A stretch of 11,830 nt of DNA from Anaerolineae bacterium (lineage in GTDB: Bacteria > Chloroflexota > Anaerolineae > 4572-78 > NAK82). The position numbers were made by a program, and so were the translations under genes. Every line of letters begins with the position of its first letter. Within the stretch, counting starts at the first letter, position 1. The DNA lies in NCBI GenBank assembly GCA_030598425.1, contig JAUVPY010000031.1:1-11830 (forward strand), given 5' to 3'. The notes below the pieces were generated by a model that made no database searches, had not been told where the DNA came from, and saw only the letters and a list, made by a program, of their open reading frames with translations. Shown here one piece after another: positions 1 to 7,077 of this stretch.

Positions 1-1117
1 CCACGCTGTCATCCACGTGGCGGGCGAGGGGCCGGGCGTGCACCAGGAAGAGGGCGGCGATGTGGCCCCGGCGTTGGATGGCTTCGGGCTCGTCGGTGCA
101 GATAGGCTCGTCGGTCAAGTTGCCACTGGTGGCGATCACCGGGCAATCCAGCTCCTGCAGCAGCAGGTGGTGCAAGGGTGCGTAGGGAAGCATCACCCCT
201 AGCGTTGGGTTGCCGGGGGCTGCGTTTTCGGCCACAGGAGCCGTGGCCCGGCGTCGCAGTAGCACGATAGGCGCCTCGGCGGAGCTAAGCAACTCCGCGG
301 CCTGGGGAGGAATCTCACACAGGGCCTTGGCCTGATCCAGGTCGCGGACCATAAGTGCGAAAGGCTTATCGCGGCGCGGCTTGCGCTCGCGCAGACGGGC
401 GATGGCCTCAGCATTGCGCGCATCCACCATCAGGTGGAAGCCCCCCAGACCTTTTACAGCCGCAATCTGACCAGCACGCAGCGCGTCGGCGGTGCGATGC
501 AGGGCGTCGTCTCCTTCTGCCAGAGAATCACCAGCGGGCGTCCACAATTCCAGGCGTGGCCCGCAGACAGGGCAGGCGTTGGGTTGGGCGTGGAAGCGCC
601 TGTCCAGCGGGTCTTCATACTCGGCCTGGCACTCTGGGCACAGAATAAACTGGCGCATGGTGGTGTTGGGCCGGTCGTAAGGTAGGGCCTGGATGATGGT
701 GAAGCGGGGGCCACAGTTGGTGCAGTTGGTGAAGGGGTAGCGGTGACGGCGATCGGTGGGGTCCAGGACTTCGGCCAGACAATCGGCGCAAGTGGCGATA
801 TCGGGCAGCACCAGGACGGTCTTCGCACCCTGATCGTCGCTGTGTCGGATCTCAAAATGCTCGTAGCCGATGGGCTCGAGCCAGGCTGATTCCAAGCTGT
901 GGACGATGGCGCGAGGGGGCTTCTCTATCGGCAGGCGTTCCAAAAAGCGAGCCAGTTCCGCCTGGGGGCCTTCGACCTCGATGAAGACGCCACGCGTATC
1001 GTTGATAACCCAGCCGGAGAGCGCATACTCGGTAGCCAATCGATAAACAAACGGGCGGAAGCCGACTCCTTGGACAGCGCCGTGGATTTCAACTCGCAAA
1101 CGCTGAATTTCAGACAC
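1..1117 (-). CDS. hypF: Carbamoyltransferase HypF, N-terminal half (cut by window edge)
   Basis: HypF uses carbamoyl phosphate and ATP to carbamoylate the C-terminal cysteine of HypE, the first step in making the cyanide ligands of the NiFe-hydrogenase active site; it is cytosolic. The first 372 codons are present. An acylphosphatase domain (about residues 5-92) carries the GVGFRPF loop with catalytic R21 and N39. Two zinc-finger modules follow, with C110/C113/C132/C135 and C160/C163/C182/C185, spaced as in E. coli HypF. A YrdC-like domain starts near residue 200 (KGLGGFHL, KPRRDKPFALMVRD, ATSGNLTDEP). The Kae1-like C-terminal half lies outside the window. The start is GTG at 1117, preceded by an AGGAA Shine-Dalgarno; the nearby upstream ATG is out of frame. 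It begins 18 bp after the DUF433 gene and is probably cotranscribed with hypA and hypB. The reading frame is uninterrupted. Confidence 0.96.
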   Translation of the reverse strand, partial: MSEIQRLRVEIHGAVQGVGFRPFVYRLATEYALSGWVINDTRGVFIEVEGPQAELARFLERLPIEKPPRAIVHSLESAWLEPIGYEHFEIRHSDDQGAKTVLVLPDIATCADCLAEVLDPTDRRHRYPFTNCTNCGPRFTIIQALPYDRPNTTMRQFILCPECQAEYEDPLDRRFHAQPNACPVCGPRLELWTPAGDSLAEGDDALHRTADALRAGQIAAVKGLGGFHLMVDARNAEAIARLRERKPRRDKPFALMVRDLDQAKALCEIPPQAAELLSSAEAPIVLLRRRATAPVAENAAPGNPTLGVMLPYAPLHHLLLQELDCPVIATSGNLTDEPICTDEPEAIQRRGHIAALFLVHARPLARHVDDSV

Positions 1118-1135
1118 AGGTGTTCCTGATAAAAC

Positions 1136-1354
1136 TCATGTTGCTCTAGCCGCTATTCGTATATCTTCCGCCTCAATTACATCAATAGCATATTGGATGC
1201 AGGCGCGGATGTCCTCGACCTCGAGGGCGGGGTAATAATCCTGAATGATATTCGTAAAGGAAAGACCCTCACCTACCAATTCGAGGACACTTCGCACTGG
1301 TATTCTGGTGCCAGCAACGCAAGGTTTTCCAAAATGGATGTTAGGACTGGCCAC
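1136..1354 (-). CDS. DUF433 family small protein (VapB-like antitoxin fold)
   Basis: This 72-residue protein matches the DUF433 pattern: an HFGKPCVAGTRIPV motif followed by a helical stretch with LVGEGLSF, DYYPALEVEDIRA and AIQYA-like elements. DUF433 proteins are small helix-turn-helix-like proteins often paired with PIN-like toxins (DUF5615) as presumed antitoxins. No such partner is visible here, so it looks like an orphan. The GTG at 1354 is the conventional start, but the frame stays open upstream, and a CTG at 1369 sits 7 nt after a perfect GGAGG; that start would add five residues (N-terminus LKARV) and fits the usual family length better. It sits between hypB and hypF, 18 bp ahead of hypF, and just downstream of a 122 bp palindrome-ended element. 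Its role in hydrogenase maturation, if any, is unknown. Confidence 0.8.
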   Translation of the reverse strand: MASPNIHFGKPCVAGTRIPVRSVLELVGEGLSFTNIIQDYYPALEVEDIRACIQYAIDVIEAEDIRIAARAT

Positions 1355-1391
1355 AACTCTGGCTTTCAGCCTTGCGCCTCCGTTGCGATTA

Positions 1392-1513
1392 GGAGAGTTC
1401 TCGGAAAGTCAGCCAACTCTATACAAGTCCTTCTGGAGTCTCGAACTTGTTCGGGTTAAAGCCTCAGCAAGCTGAGGAGTCCAACCGCTTTCAGCCACTT
1501 TCCGAGAACTCTC
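1392..1513. repeat. 122 bp element with 17 bp perfect terminal inverted repeats (MITE-like)
   Basis: Positions 1393-1409 (gagagttctcggaaagt) and 1497-1513 (actttccgagaactctc) are perfect reverse complements. The segment is flanked by ATTA on both sides (1388-1391 and 1514-1517), as a 4 bp target duplication would be, if one extra G at 1392 belongs to the element. Inside are two smaller palindromes, cctcagcaagctgagg near 1462-1477 and gaacttgttc near 1443-1452. It has no coding capacity. It starts 22 bp past the hypB stop and ends just before the Shine-Dalgarno of the DUF433 gene. It may be a non-autonomous transposon relic, or an RNA hairpin that separates hypB from the downstream genes. Confidence 0.6.
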
Positions 1514-1535
1514 ATTACGCTATCAGGGATAAGCG

Positions 1536-2180
1536 TCAATGCAGACACGAGAGTAACCATGCCACCCATTCCTTTATCCCATCACCTGTGCGGCAGGAGA
1601 CGACAAAGAGAGGGACGCCTGGGTTGAGCATCTCCAGGCCACGCCGGAAGTAGTCCACGTCGAACTCAAAGACTTCCAATAGATCAGCCTTATTGAGCAC
1701 TACCGCGTCCGCGCTGGCGAACATACCTGGGTATTTATAAGGCTTGTCGTGACCCTCCGGCGCGCTGGCCACCACTACGGCCAAGTCCGCACCCAGGGCA
1801 AAGTCGGCCGTGCACACCAGGTTGCCCACGTTCTCAATGAAGAGCAGATCCATCTCATCCAGAGGCAAGTTGGGCAAGGCAATGCGGATCATGGGGGCAT
1901 CCAGATGACAACTGCCCCCGGTGTTGATTTGCACCACGGGGATGCCACGAGCTGCGACAGTGTCGGCGTCAATGGTCGAAGCCAGGTCCCCTTCGATAAC
2001 ACCGGGGCGTACCTCTTCAGGTAGCTGGTCGACTGTGGATAAGATGAGACTGGTCTTGCCAGCGCCCGGTGATGCCATCAGATTGAGTACGAGAACGCCG
2101 GCAGCGTCAAAGGCAACCCGGTTCTCAGCCGCCACCTGATCGTTCGCGCTCAGAATCTCCTTCACTACCGGAATCTTCAT
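1536..2180 (-). CDS. hypB: Hydrogenase nickel incorporation GTPase HypB
   Basis: HypB is a SIMIBI-class GTPase that works with HypA to insert nickel into the NiFe-hydrogenase large subunit in the cytosol. The 214-residue product has a P-loop at 37-44 (SPGAGKTS), GDLAS near 64-68, INTGGSCHLDA near 85-95, IENVGNLVC at 115-123, EGHDKPYKYPGMF at 142-154 and the guanine-specificity NKAD at 163-166. C91, H92 and C123 match the dimer-interface metal site of the GTPase domain. The N-terminal CxxCGC nickel motif and His-rich stretch found in some HypB proteins are absent. The ATG at 2180 is chosen because AGGTGG lies just upstream and the family begins there; the open frame runs back to 2327 only because it overlaps hypA. 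The overlap with hypA is 56 bp, which suggests translational coupling. Confidence 0.96.
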   Translation of the reverse strand: MKIPVVKEILSANDQVAAENRVAFDAAGVLVLNLMASPGAGKTSLILSTVDQLPEEVRPGVIEGDLASTIDADTVAARGIPVVQINTGGSCHLDAPMIRIALPNLPLDEMDLLFIENVGNLVCTADFALGADLAVVVASAPEGHDKPYKYPGMFASADAVVLNKADLLEVFEFDVDYFRRGLEMLNPGVPLFVVSCRTGDGIKEWVAWLLSCLH

Positions 2181-2523
2181 CTTCCACCTCGATGCTTTCG
2201 ATAAAAAATTCTCTGCCGCCCGAAACGCGCAGCCGGTTCCCCCCACAGACTGGGCATACAGCGGTGAGAGGCACTTCGACCGGGAATTGATGGCCACAAT
2301 CCCCACAGTTAGCAGCAGCCTGTTCACGGCGGAAACGGAGGACAGCCCCCTCGGCGATAGTGTCTTTGCTCAGAATGTCGAAGTAGAACTGGACGGAGTC
2401 GTCCACGATACCGGCCAGTTCGCCGATTACCAGGTCGATGGCCATGATACGCCGGGCGCCGTTCTGCTGGGCTGCCTCCAGCGCAACATTCAGAATGCCT
2501 TCAGTTACCGGGAGTTCGTGCAT
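2125..2523 (-). CDS. hypA: Hydrogenase maturation nickel metallochaperone HypA
   Basis: HypA binds nickel and passes it to the hydrogenase large subunit together with HypB. The 132-residue product starts with the invariant MHE (H2 is a nickel ligand) and continues with the HypA signature LPVTEGILNVALEAA. The zinc site is C73/C76 (CGDC) and C90/C93 (CPVC). The core fold ends near residue 112 (FFIESIEVEDED). The last 20 residues are a hydrophilic acidic-basic tail rich in Ser, Glu, Arg and Gly, encoded in the region that overlaps the start of hypB; typical HypA proteins are 110-120 residues, so this tail is extra. The Shine-Dalgarno at the start is weak (gtgaaag next to the ATG). It is the first gene of the hyp cluster and has a plausible sigma-70-type promoter about 60-90 bp upstream. 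Confidence 0.96.
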   Translation of the reverse strand: MHELPVTEGILNVALEAAQQNGARRIMAIDLVIGELAGIVDDSVQFYFDILSKDTIAEGAVLRFRREQAAANCGDCGHQFPVEVPLTAVCPVCGGNRLRVSGGREFFIESIEVEDEDSGSEGDSERERSGGG

Positions 2524-2583
2524 CTTTCACAGCTCTGGACTCGGGTTCAGGACCGGCCAGTTAAGACTCTCCATTATGCAGTT

Positions 2584-2612
2584 CTTGTACCACGCGCATA
2601 TTGGGTTGTCAA
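2584..2612 (-). promoter_or_regulatory. Putative sigma-70-type promoter for hypA
   Basis: On the minus strand a perfect -35 box TTGACA (2607-2612) is followed after 17 bp by TACAAG (2584-2589) as a weak -10. It lies about 60 bp ahead of the hypA start, in the only sizeable gap upstream of the hyp cluster. The -10 is imperfect, so the call rests on the -35, the spacing and the position. Confidence 0.45.
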
Positions 2613-2642
2613 ATCGGACCGTTATTCTCACCTTACAAAGCG

Positions 2643-2681
2643 AGAGGTCCAGCCCGATCCCCCCTAGTGGACTGGACCTCT
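2643..2681. terminator. 10 bp hairpin between the CBS gene and hypA
   Basis: Arms agaggtccag (2643-2652) and ctggacctct (2672-2681) are perfectly complementary around a 19 nt loop. The hairpin lies 58 bp past the CBS-protein stop and before the hypA promoter, where a terminator is expected. No clear U-tract follows on the minus strand, so termination is inferred from position only. Confidence 0.4.
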
Positions 2682-2739
2682 GGCAGCAGAGGTAGGTGAG
2701 AGTCATTCACGCCGTTGAGCGCGCTGAATATGTATAAGA

Positions 2740-3171
2740 TCACCCACCGTCAATGTATCTTTCAAGCTGCTCGATCATAAACTCTTGCTGAGAGATGATG
2801 GCCTTGACTACATCCCCGATGGAAATGATGCCCACCAGCCGGTCGTTTTCGAGTACCGGTAGATGTCGGATACGCTTGTCAGTCATCAGGGCCATACATT
2901 CTTGGATGGTTTGTTCCGGACGTAGAGATATCACTTCCTGGGTCATAATCTCCTTGACGGGGGTGTCCACGGTCGTTTTTTCTTTCAGGACCACCTTCCG
3001 CGCATAATCTCGTTCGGAGATGATACCGACCAATTCCTCTCCCTCCAACACCAGCAGCGATCCTATCTCTTTGATGGCCATCAACTTGAGCGCATCGTAC
3101 ACCGAAGCGTCCGGGGCGATGTGCCAAACGTCGTGTCCCTTGCCTCGCAAGAGCTGTCGGACAGTTATCAT
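2740..3171 (-). CDS. Tandem CBS-domain protein
   Basis: This 143-residue protein consists of two CBS domains and little else, about residues 9-62 and 74-132. Visible hallmarks are the repeated LVGIISERDYARKV and LVGIISIGDVVKAI segments, and IGSLLVLE and IRHLPVLE before them. CBS pairs form a Bateman module that commonly binds adenine nucleotides; in stand-alone proteins of this type the regulated partner is usually not known, and none is evident here. The ATG at 3171 is preceded by a strong GGAGG about 7 nt upstream. It is flanked by its own promoter upstream and a hairpin downstream, so it is probably a single-gene transcript. Confidence 0.93.
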   Translation of the reverse strand: MITVRQLLRGKGHDVWHIAPDASVYDALKLMAIKEIGSLLVLEGEELVGIISERDYARKVVLKEKTTVDTPVKEIMTQEVISLRPEQTIQECMALMTDKRIRHLPVLENDRLVGIISIGDVVKAIISQQEFMIEQLERYIDGG

Positions 3172-3234
3172 AGCTCAACCTCCCCCTATTGAGATTTCAG
3201 CAAGCAAAGAAGATATGAGAGGAATTCGGTCTTT

Positions 3235-3263
3235 ATTGTAACACAGCCTGATCTACCTGGCAA
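3235..3263 (-). promoter_or_regulatory. Consensus-like promoter for the CBS-domain gene
   Basis: On the minus strand, -35 TTGCCA (3258-3263) and -10 TACAAT (3235-3240) are separated by exactly 17 bp. It predicts a transcript start near 3228 and a leader of about 57 nt before the ATG at 3171. The -35 hexamer is identical to that of the promoter at 7879-7908. Confidence 0.65.
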
Positions 3264-3326
3264 GAGAATCACACTCTCTGATCAGACCAGCGGACTGTTG
3301 CCCGGCTTGATCGTTTTCAATGTCTC

Positions 3327-3359
3327 AGAAACCAGATTTTTCCAAAAAGCCGGGTTTCT
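3327..3359. repeat. 33 bp palindromic repeat downstream of dgkA
   Basis: agaaacc (3327-3333) pairs with ggtttct (3353-3359), and ttttt/aaaaa (3338-3342 region and 3344-3348) can pair inside. The gaaacc...gggtttct pattern resembles intergenic palindromes I associate with Chloroflexota and cyanobacterial genomes, here as a degenerate copy. It begins only 4 bp past the dgkA stop codon and may act as a transcript end. Confidence 0.5.
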
Positions 3360-3363
3360 AGAT

Positions 3364-3738
3364 CTAGAACATAGTGAGAAGGGCAGCCCACAGCGGAGGC
3401 CCTAGGATTAGAAGACCGACAACAACGGCGGTGATGGCCATCAGCAGCACAGCGCCCGCTGCCACGTCTTTGGCGATCTTGGCCAGGGGATGGTACTCCG
3501 CTGTTGCCAGGTCCACAGCCGCCTCAGCCACCGTATTAAACGACTCGGCGGCCAACACCAGGCCGATGGTGAGGACGATAATGGCCCACTCGATGCGGCT
3601 TAGCCCCAGCCAAAGGCCGAGCACTATTACAACTAGCGCCAACGACAGGTGTATGCGCGCGTTGCGCTGTGTCCGCAAAACGTGCCACATACCTGAGAAA
3701 GCGTACTTGAAACTGGTCAAAAAAGTGGATCGGTGCAT
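3364..3738 (-). CDS. dgkA: Diacylglycerol/undecaprenol kinase (DgkA family)
   Basis: DgkA-family enzymes are small inner-membrane kinases that phosphorylate diacylglycerol or, in Gram-positive-type members, undecaprenol, feeding lipid-carrier recycling. The 124-residue product has three hydrophobic segments near residues 30-46, 51-66 and 92-113. The active-site motif ESFNTVAEAAVDL holds N68, E72 and D76, and AKIAKD holds K90 and D91, matching E. coli DgkA N72, E76, D80, K94 and D95. The N-terminal region FKYAFSGMWHVLRTQRNARIH is typical of the undecaprenol-kinase type. No good Shine-Dalgarno precedes the ATG at 3738. It lies 51 bp after ybeY; ybeY-dgkA adjacency behind a 7TM-HD gene is a widely conserved arrangement. 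Which lipid is the substrate cannot be decided here. Confidence 0.93.
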   Translation of the reverse strand: MHRSTFLTSFKYAFSGMWHVLRTQRNARIHLSLALVVIVLGLWLGLSRIEWAIIVLTIGLVLAAESFNTVAEAAVDLATAEYHPLAKIAKDVAAGAVLLMAITAVVVGLLILGPPLWAALLTMF

Positions 3739-3789
3739 ACCACAAAAGCGCTACAGATTTAATAACTGGGCCGTATTGACATAGTCAAT

Positions 3790-4257
3790 CTAGGCAGGCT
3801 GCACGTGGGTCAGCCCCAATCGAGACAGTATTTCCCCTTGCCGTTTCCACATCACCGCTTTGTCCTCGGAGCGCACGTGATCGTAGCCCAGCAGATGCAA
3901 CACGCCGTGAACCACCAACAGGGTCAATTCTGCTTCGAGGGGATGTCCGGCGGCCGATGACTGCTTCTTGGCCTGGGGATAGGCGATCACTACGTCTCCC
4001 AGGTACGTATCTACGGACGGCGGGCTCACGAATCCTGGTGACTCGCCGCCGAAGGAGAGCACGTCGGTCGGCGCGTCAATGCCAAGGTGGGCCCAGTTGA
4101 GGGCGCGTAACGCCTCGTCGTCGGTAATGACCAGCGTCAGTTCCCCTGTGCTATGGCCTTCAGCCTCCAGAGTCACCTCCGCGGCGGTTTTGAGCCGGCC
4201 CGGAGAGACACTGGCTGCGAATGGCTCCTCGATTTGCACTTGGACCGACGCTGCCAT
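3790..4257 (-). CDS. ybeY: Endoribonuclease YbeY, rRNA maturation factor
   Basis: YbeY is a zinc-dependent single-strand endoribonuclease involved in 16S rRNA 3'-end maturation and ribosome quality control. The 155-residue product has the family signature HGVLHLLGYDH at 117-127, giving the three zinc histidines H117, H121 and H127, and the upstream TDVLSF at 64-69 and YLGDVVIA near 85-92. Length is normal for the family. The ATG at 4257 is chosen because GAGAG lies about 8 nt upstream and the family N-terminus begins here; the open frame back to 4386 would run into pgpH. It starts 49 bp after the pgpH stop and precedes dgkA in the same operon. Confidence 0.96.
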   Translation of the reverse strand: MAASVQVQIEEPFAASVSPGRLKTAAEVTLEAEGHSTGELTLVITDDEALRALNWAHLGIDAPTDVLSFGGESPGFVSPPSVDTYLGDVVIAYPQAKKQSSAAGHPLEAELTLLVVHGVLHLLGYDHVRSEDKAVMWKRQGEILSRLGLTHVQPA

Positions 4258-4306
4258 AGGTATTACTCTCTGAACTGTGCGCCGACTACCTTCATAGGGG
4301 ACAGCC

Positions 4307-6493
4307 CTATTCCTCCCCGGTTGGGGTGGCGGTGGTGGCCGGGACTGATTCGGGGAGCGGGAGAGCAGCTCGCGCCCCGCTGGCAAGCTCCTCTTTTACT
4401 TCCTCCGGGTATTTCACACGGGGATGAAACACGCCGTGCAGCATCTCCACGAACGCGCCCCGGATTTGAGCCAGGTCGTGCGTAGTCAAATCGCATTCAT
4501 CCAGTTCACCGCTGGTCAGCTTCTTGTTGATGATGCCGTGCACGATTTTGTCGATCTCCTCGACGGAGCCAGGATTCGCAGCGCGCACTGCTGCCTCACT
4601 ACTATCAGCCAGCATCACGATGGCTGTCTCTCTACTCTGGGGCTTGGGTCCTGGATAGCGAAAATCGTCTTCGTCTACCAGGCTAGGGTCGTCTGCCTGT
4701 TCAAGGGCCTGGTGATAGAAGAACGAGATGAGGCCCGTCCCCTGATGTTCAGGAATAAAGGCGCGCACATCACGCGGCAGGCCATATTTCTTCGCCAACT
4801 CGAGTCCGTCTTTCACGTGACTGATGATTATCTGCGCACTGGTACGAGGATCGAGGCGATCCTGGACGTTAATACCGTCCATTTGATTCTCGACAAAGAA
4901 GTAAGGCCGCACCGTCTTACCCACGTCGTGGTAGTAGGCTCCTACCCGGGTGAGCAGCGCCTCCGCACCAATATGTTCGGCTGCCTGCTCTGCTAGATTG
5001 CTGACCATGAGGCTGTGATGATACGTGCCCGGAGCACGCAGCAGGAGCTGACGCAGCAAGGGCTGGGTCGGCCGGGCCAGCTCTTGGAGTTGCAAGGAGG
5101 TTATGATACCCAGCAAGTTGCCTGCCAGGAAGAAGCCAATCAAGGTGAGACTGGCGGAGAAAATCCCATTGGCCACGGCTGCAACGACGAGCTGCAACAA
5201 GCCCGTCGAGTCGAAGTTATTGGTGGGGGCGTTGAGTATCAACACGACGGCCACGTTCGTCAGAGACACGTAGACACCCGCCCAAAGCAGCCGGTTCACC
5301 CGCTCGACCTGTCCCAGGCTGAAGATGCCTACCAACCCTCCCATCACTGCATAAGTTGTGAGATCCCACGAGCCGTCGGCAATGTAACCGATGATGAGTC
5401 CGGTCAGGATGGTGGTCAGAATACTCAACTGCACGTCAATCAGCACGGCCACCATAATGGAGAAGGCTGCCATTGGGAATAGATAGGCCAGAATGGTGTG
5501 GTCGGGCACCATGAGGCGAATCAAGGCGACACACAATAGTAGGAGGAAAAGCAGCAGCCACATGTAACGCGGTCGGTTGAGGAAGCGCGGCCGGAAACGC
5601 AGCACGTAGAGGCCGATCACCAGCCCAATGAGAGCGATAAAGGCTACGTCGCTCAAAAGATCGGTTAGCTCGAAGTCTGGCTCCTGCAATCCCAGTGATT
5701 CAAGCGCCTCGACATCCTCCAGCACAACCAGGTCACCAGCACGTAGAATCCGCTGGTTTTGCTCGTAGGTGACGACAAGCGGTTGCACACTCTCTCGCGC
5801 CGTTTGCCGCTCTTCAGCGGTGCGCTCTTCGTTGACGAAGGTGTTGGGCTGAATTAAGTCGTTGACGATAGCAATTATAGCCGTTGCCGCTCCGTCGCTC
5901 ACGTCGAAGCCCAGCAACGGGGGCACTCGCCGGCGCGCGGCCGGCAGTTGATTGGGGCGAATCTCGGCACGCATAGCCTGGCCGAGGGCGGCTATCGTTT
6001 CTGTCTCGATCTCTGACCAGGTCTCACTGTCGGCGTTTAACAAGATATCCAACACGCCATCGCTCAGCGTGAGGTCTTCGACGGCCGAGATCAACTGGCG
6101 TTTCTCGTCTGGGGAAGCATAGTTATCGGCTCGGACGGATTCCAAGTAATCGAAAATCTCCCGCGCGCGCGCAACCTGTTGGCGGGCGACGTGCGTGTCG
6201 GGAGGATCGTAAATCTCAGGGATGGACGCCTCAGCACGTTCACGAGCGTTCTCGGTCTGGATTTCGCTCACGTACGTGATGCGTTGAGGCGCTAGCACAT
6301 CACGCTGTGCAACGCCCCCTACTCTGAGTTGCTCGCTGCTGCCGGTCAAAGGAAACGGTAACACCAAAATCAGGCTGCTCAACGCGATAAATAACAGCCC
6401 CATGATCAGCGCACGCAGCCCGGCCAGACCGGACAAAGGCGAGTCACTCTTGGATTTGGATGGTTTCTTCCTGGACAGCGGATTCGGTATCAA
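4307..6493 (-). CDS. pgpH: 7TM-HD cyclic-di-AMP phosphodiesterase PgpH
   Basis: PgpH-type proteins are membrane phosphodiesterases that hydrolyse c-di-AMP through a cytosolic HD domain. In the 728-residue product, a Lys-rich cytosolic N-terminus is followed by a membrane helix (27-47), a large extracytoplasmic 7TMR-HDED region (about 50-278), a seven-helix membrane block (about 280-465) and the HD domain (about 488-650). Metal ligands visible are H493, H522/D523 (YHDVGK), H559 (ISHV), H583 and D630 (LADSSEA). The position normally filled by a second histidine in the HHGT motif is Q584 (EHQGT). The start at 6493 is TTG; an in-frame stop lies just upstream and the next Met (31) is inside the first helix, so TTG is the reasonable choice. 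The C-terminal tail is Pro/Ala-rich. It lies in a run with yqeY upstream and ybeY and dgkA downstream. The substrate is inferred from family membership. Confidence 0.95.
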   Translation of the reverse strand: MIPNPLSRKKPSKSKSDSPLSGLAGLRALIMGLLFIALSSLILVLPFPLTGSSEQLRVGGVAQRDVLAPQRITYVSEIQTENARERAEASIPEIYDPPDTHVARQQVARAREIFDYLESVRADNYASPDEKRQLISAVEDLTLSDGVLDILLNADSETWSEIETETIAALGQAMRAEIRPNQLPAARRRVPPLLGFDVSDGAATAIIAIVNDLIQPNTFVNEERTAEERQTARESVQPLVVTYEQNQRILRAGDLVVLEDVEALESLGLQEPDFELTDLLSDVAFIALIGLVIGLYVLRFRPRFLNRPRYMWLLLFLLLLCVALIRLMVPDHTILAYLFPMAAFSIMVAVLIDVQLSILTTILTGLIIGYIADGSWDLTTYAVMGGLVGIFSLGQVERVNRLLWAGVYVSLTNVAVVLILNAPTNNFDSTGLLQLVVAAVANGIFSASLTLIGFFLAGNLLGIITSLQLQELARPTQPLLRQLLLRAPGTYHHSLMVSNLAEQAAEHIGAEALLTRVGAYYHDVGKTVRPYFFVENQMDGINVQDRLDPRTSAQIIISHVKDGLELAKKYGLPRDVRAFIPEHQGTGLISFFYHQALEQADDPSLVDEDDFRYPGPKPQSRETAIVMLADSSEAAVRAANPGSVEEIDKIVHGIINKKLTSGELDECDLTTHDLAQIRGAFVEMLHGVFHPRVKYPEEVKEELASGARAALPLPESVPATTATPTGEE

Positions 6494-6533
6494 TCTTCAC
6501 ATCCCTATAGGGCAGAGGAGCCCCGCCCCTGCT

Positions 6534-7052
6534 CTATCCGCCACTCAGTACCTCTCGCACTACCTCGTTCACCAGCCGCCCATCGGCCTTACCCTTCAAT
6601 TCAGCCATTACTTGTTTCATCAAAGGCCCCATGCCTGACATATCAGACACACCCAGGTCGTCCGCGGTCTCGCGGACGACCACCTCTACCTCTTCTCGCG
6701 TCATCTGACGCGGCAGGTAACTGTCTATGATGGCCAACTCGGCCTGTTCGGAAGCAACCAAATCGTCGCGTCCCGCCTTCTCATACGCGGCAATGGAATC
6801 GCGACGTTGCTTCGCCTGTTTTTGGAGGACGGCCAGCGTCTCTTCATCGGTGAGGGCGAACTGAGCGTCGTCCAGGGTGAGACTCTCTGGCTCGACCCCT
6901 TTCGCCTGCTGGGACTCGACGAAGGCAGTTCGCTTCTCAATCTCGGCCGCGCTGATGGCAGCCCGCAGCAAGCGGATGGTCGCCTTGCGCGTCTCATCTC
7001 CCGTTTTCATCGCCTCTTTCAAATCTTGCATCAGTTGATCTTGGAGGCTCAT
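6534..7052 (-). CDS. yqeY: GatB/YqeY domain-containing protein
   Basis: YqeY proteins are stand-alone relatives of the tRNA-binding C-terminal domain of GatB, the transamidosome subunit; their own role is not settled. The 172-residue product shows the family features: DLKEAMKTGDETRKATIRLLRAAI near the N-terminus, KQAKQRRDSIAAYEKAGRDDLV and ELAIIDSYLPRQM in the middle, and GMGPLMKQVMAELKGKADGRLVNEVV at the end. It is about 20-25 residues longer than typical members because of a loop around residues 45-70. The ATG at 7052 has AAGGAGAG about 8 nt upstream; the open frame back to 7103 has no support. It is 40 bp ahead of pgpH and behind the LON-domain gene, from which a 45 bp palindromic repeat separates it. 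Confidence 0.94.
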   Translation of the reverse strand: MSLQDQLMQDLKEAMKTGDETRKATIRLLRAAISAAEIEKRTAFVESQQAKGVEPESLTLDDAQFALTDEETLAVLQKQAKQRRDSIAAYEKAGRDDLVASEQAELAIIDSYLPRQMTREEVEVVVRETADDLGVSDMSGMGPLMKQVMAELKGKADGRLVNEVVREVLSGG

Positions 7053-7077
7053 GGCTATTCTCTCCTTGCCGGTACGG

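Noticed and set aside
454..855. Minus-strand 133-codon frame
   Set aside because: It is an alternative frame inside hypF, whose zinc-finger and YrdC motifs run unbroken through this region.
1393..1513. Integron attC site or tRNA-like structure
   Set aside because: No integrase, no canonical core-site pairing, and the GTTCGA-like bit does not sit in a pairing T-arm; the long perfect ends fit an inverted-repeat element better.
4424..5482. Long plus-strand open frames of 190 and 155 codons
   Set aside because: They lie antisense within pgpH, which has clear domains and motifs throughout; their translations show no family pattern.
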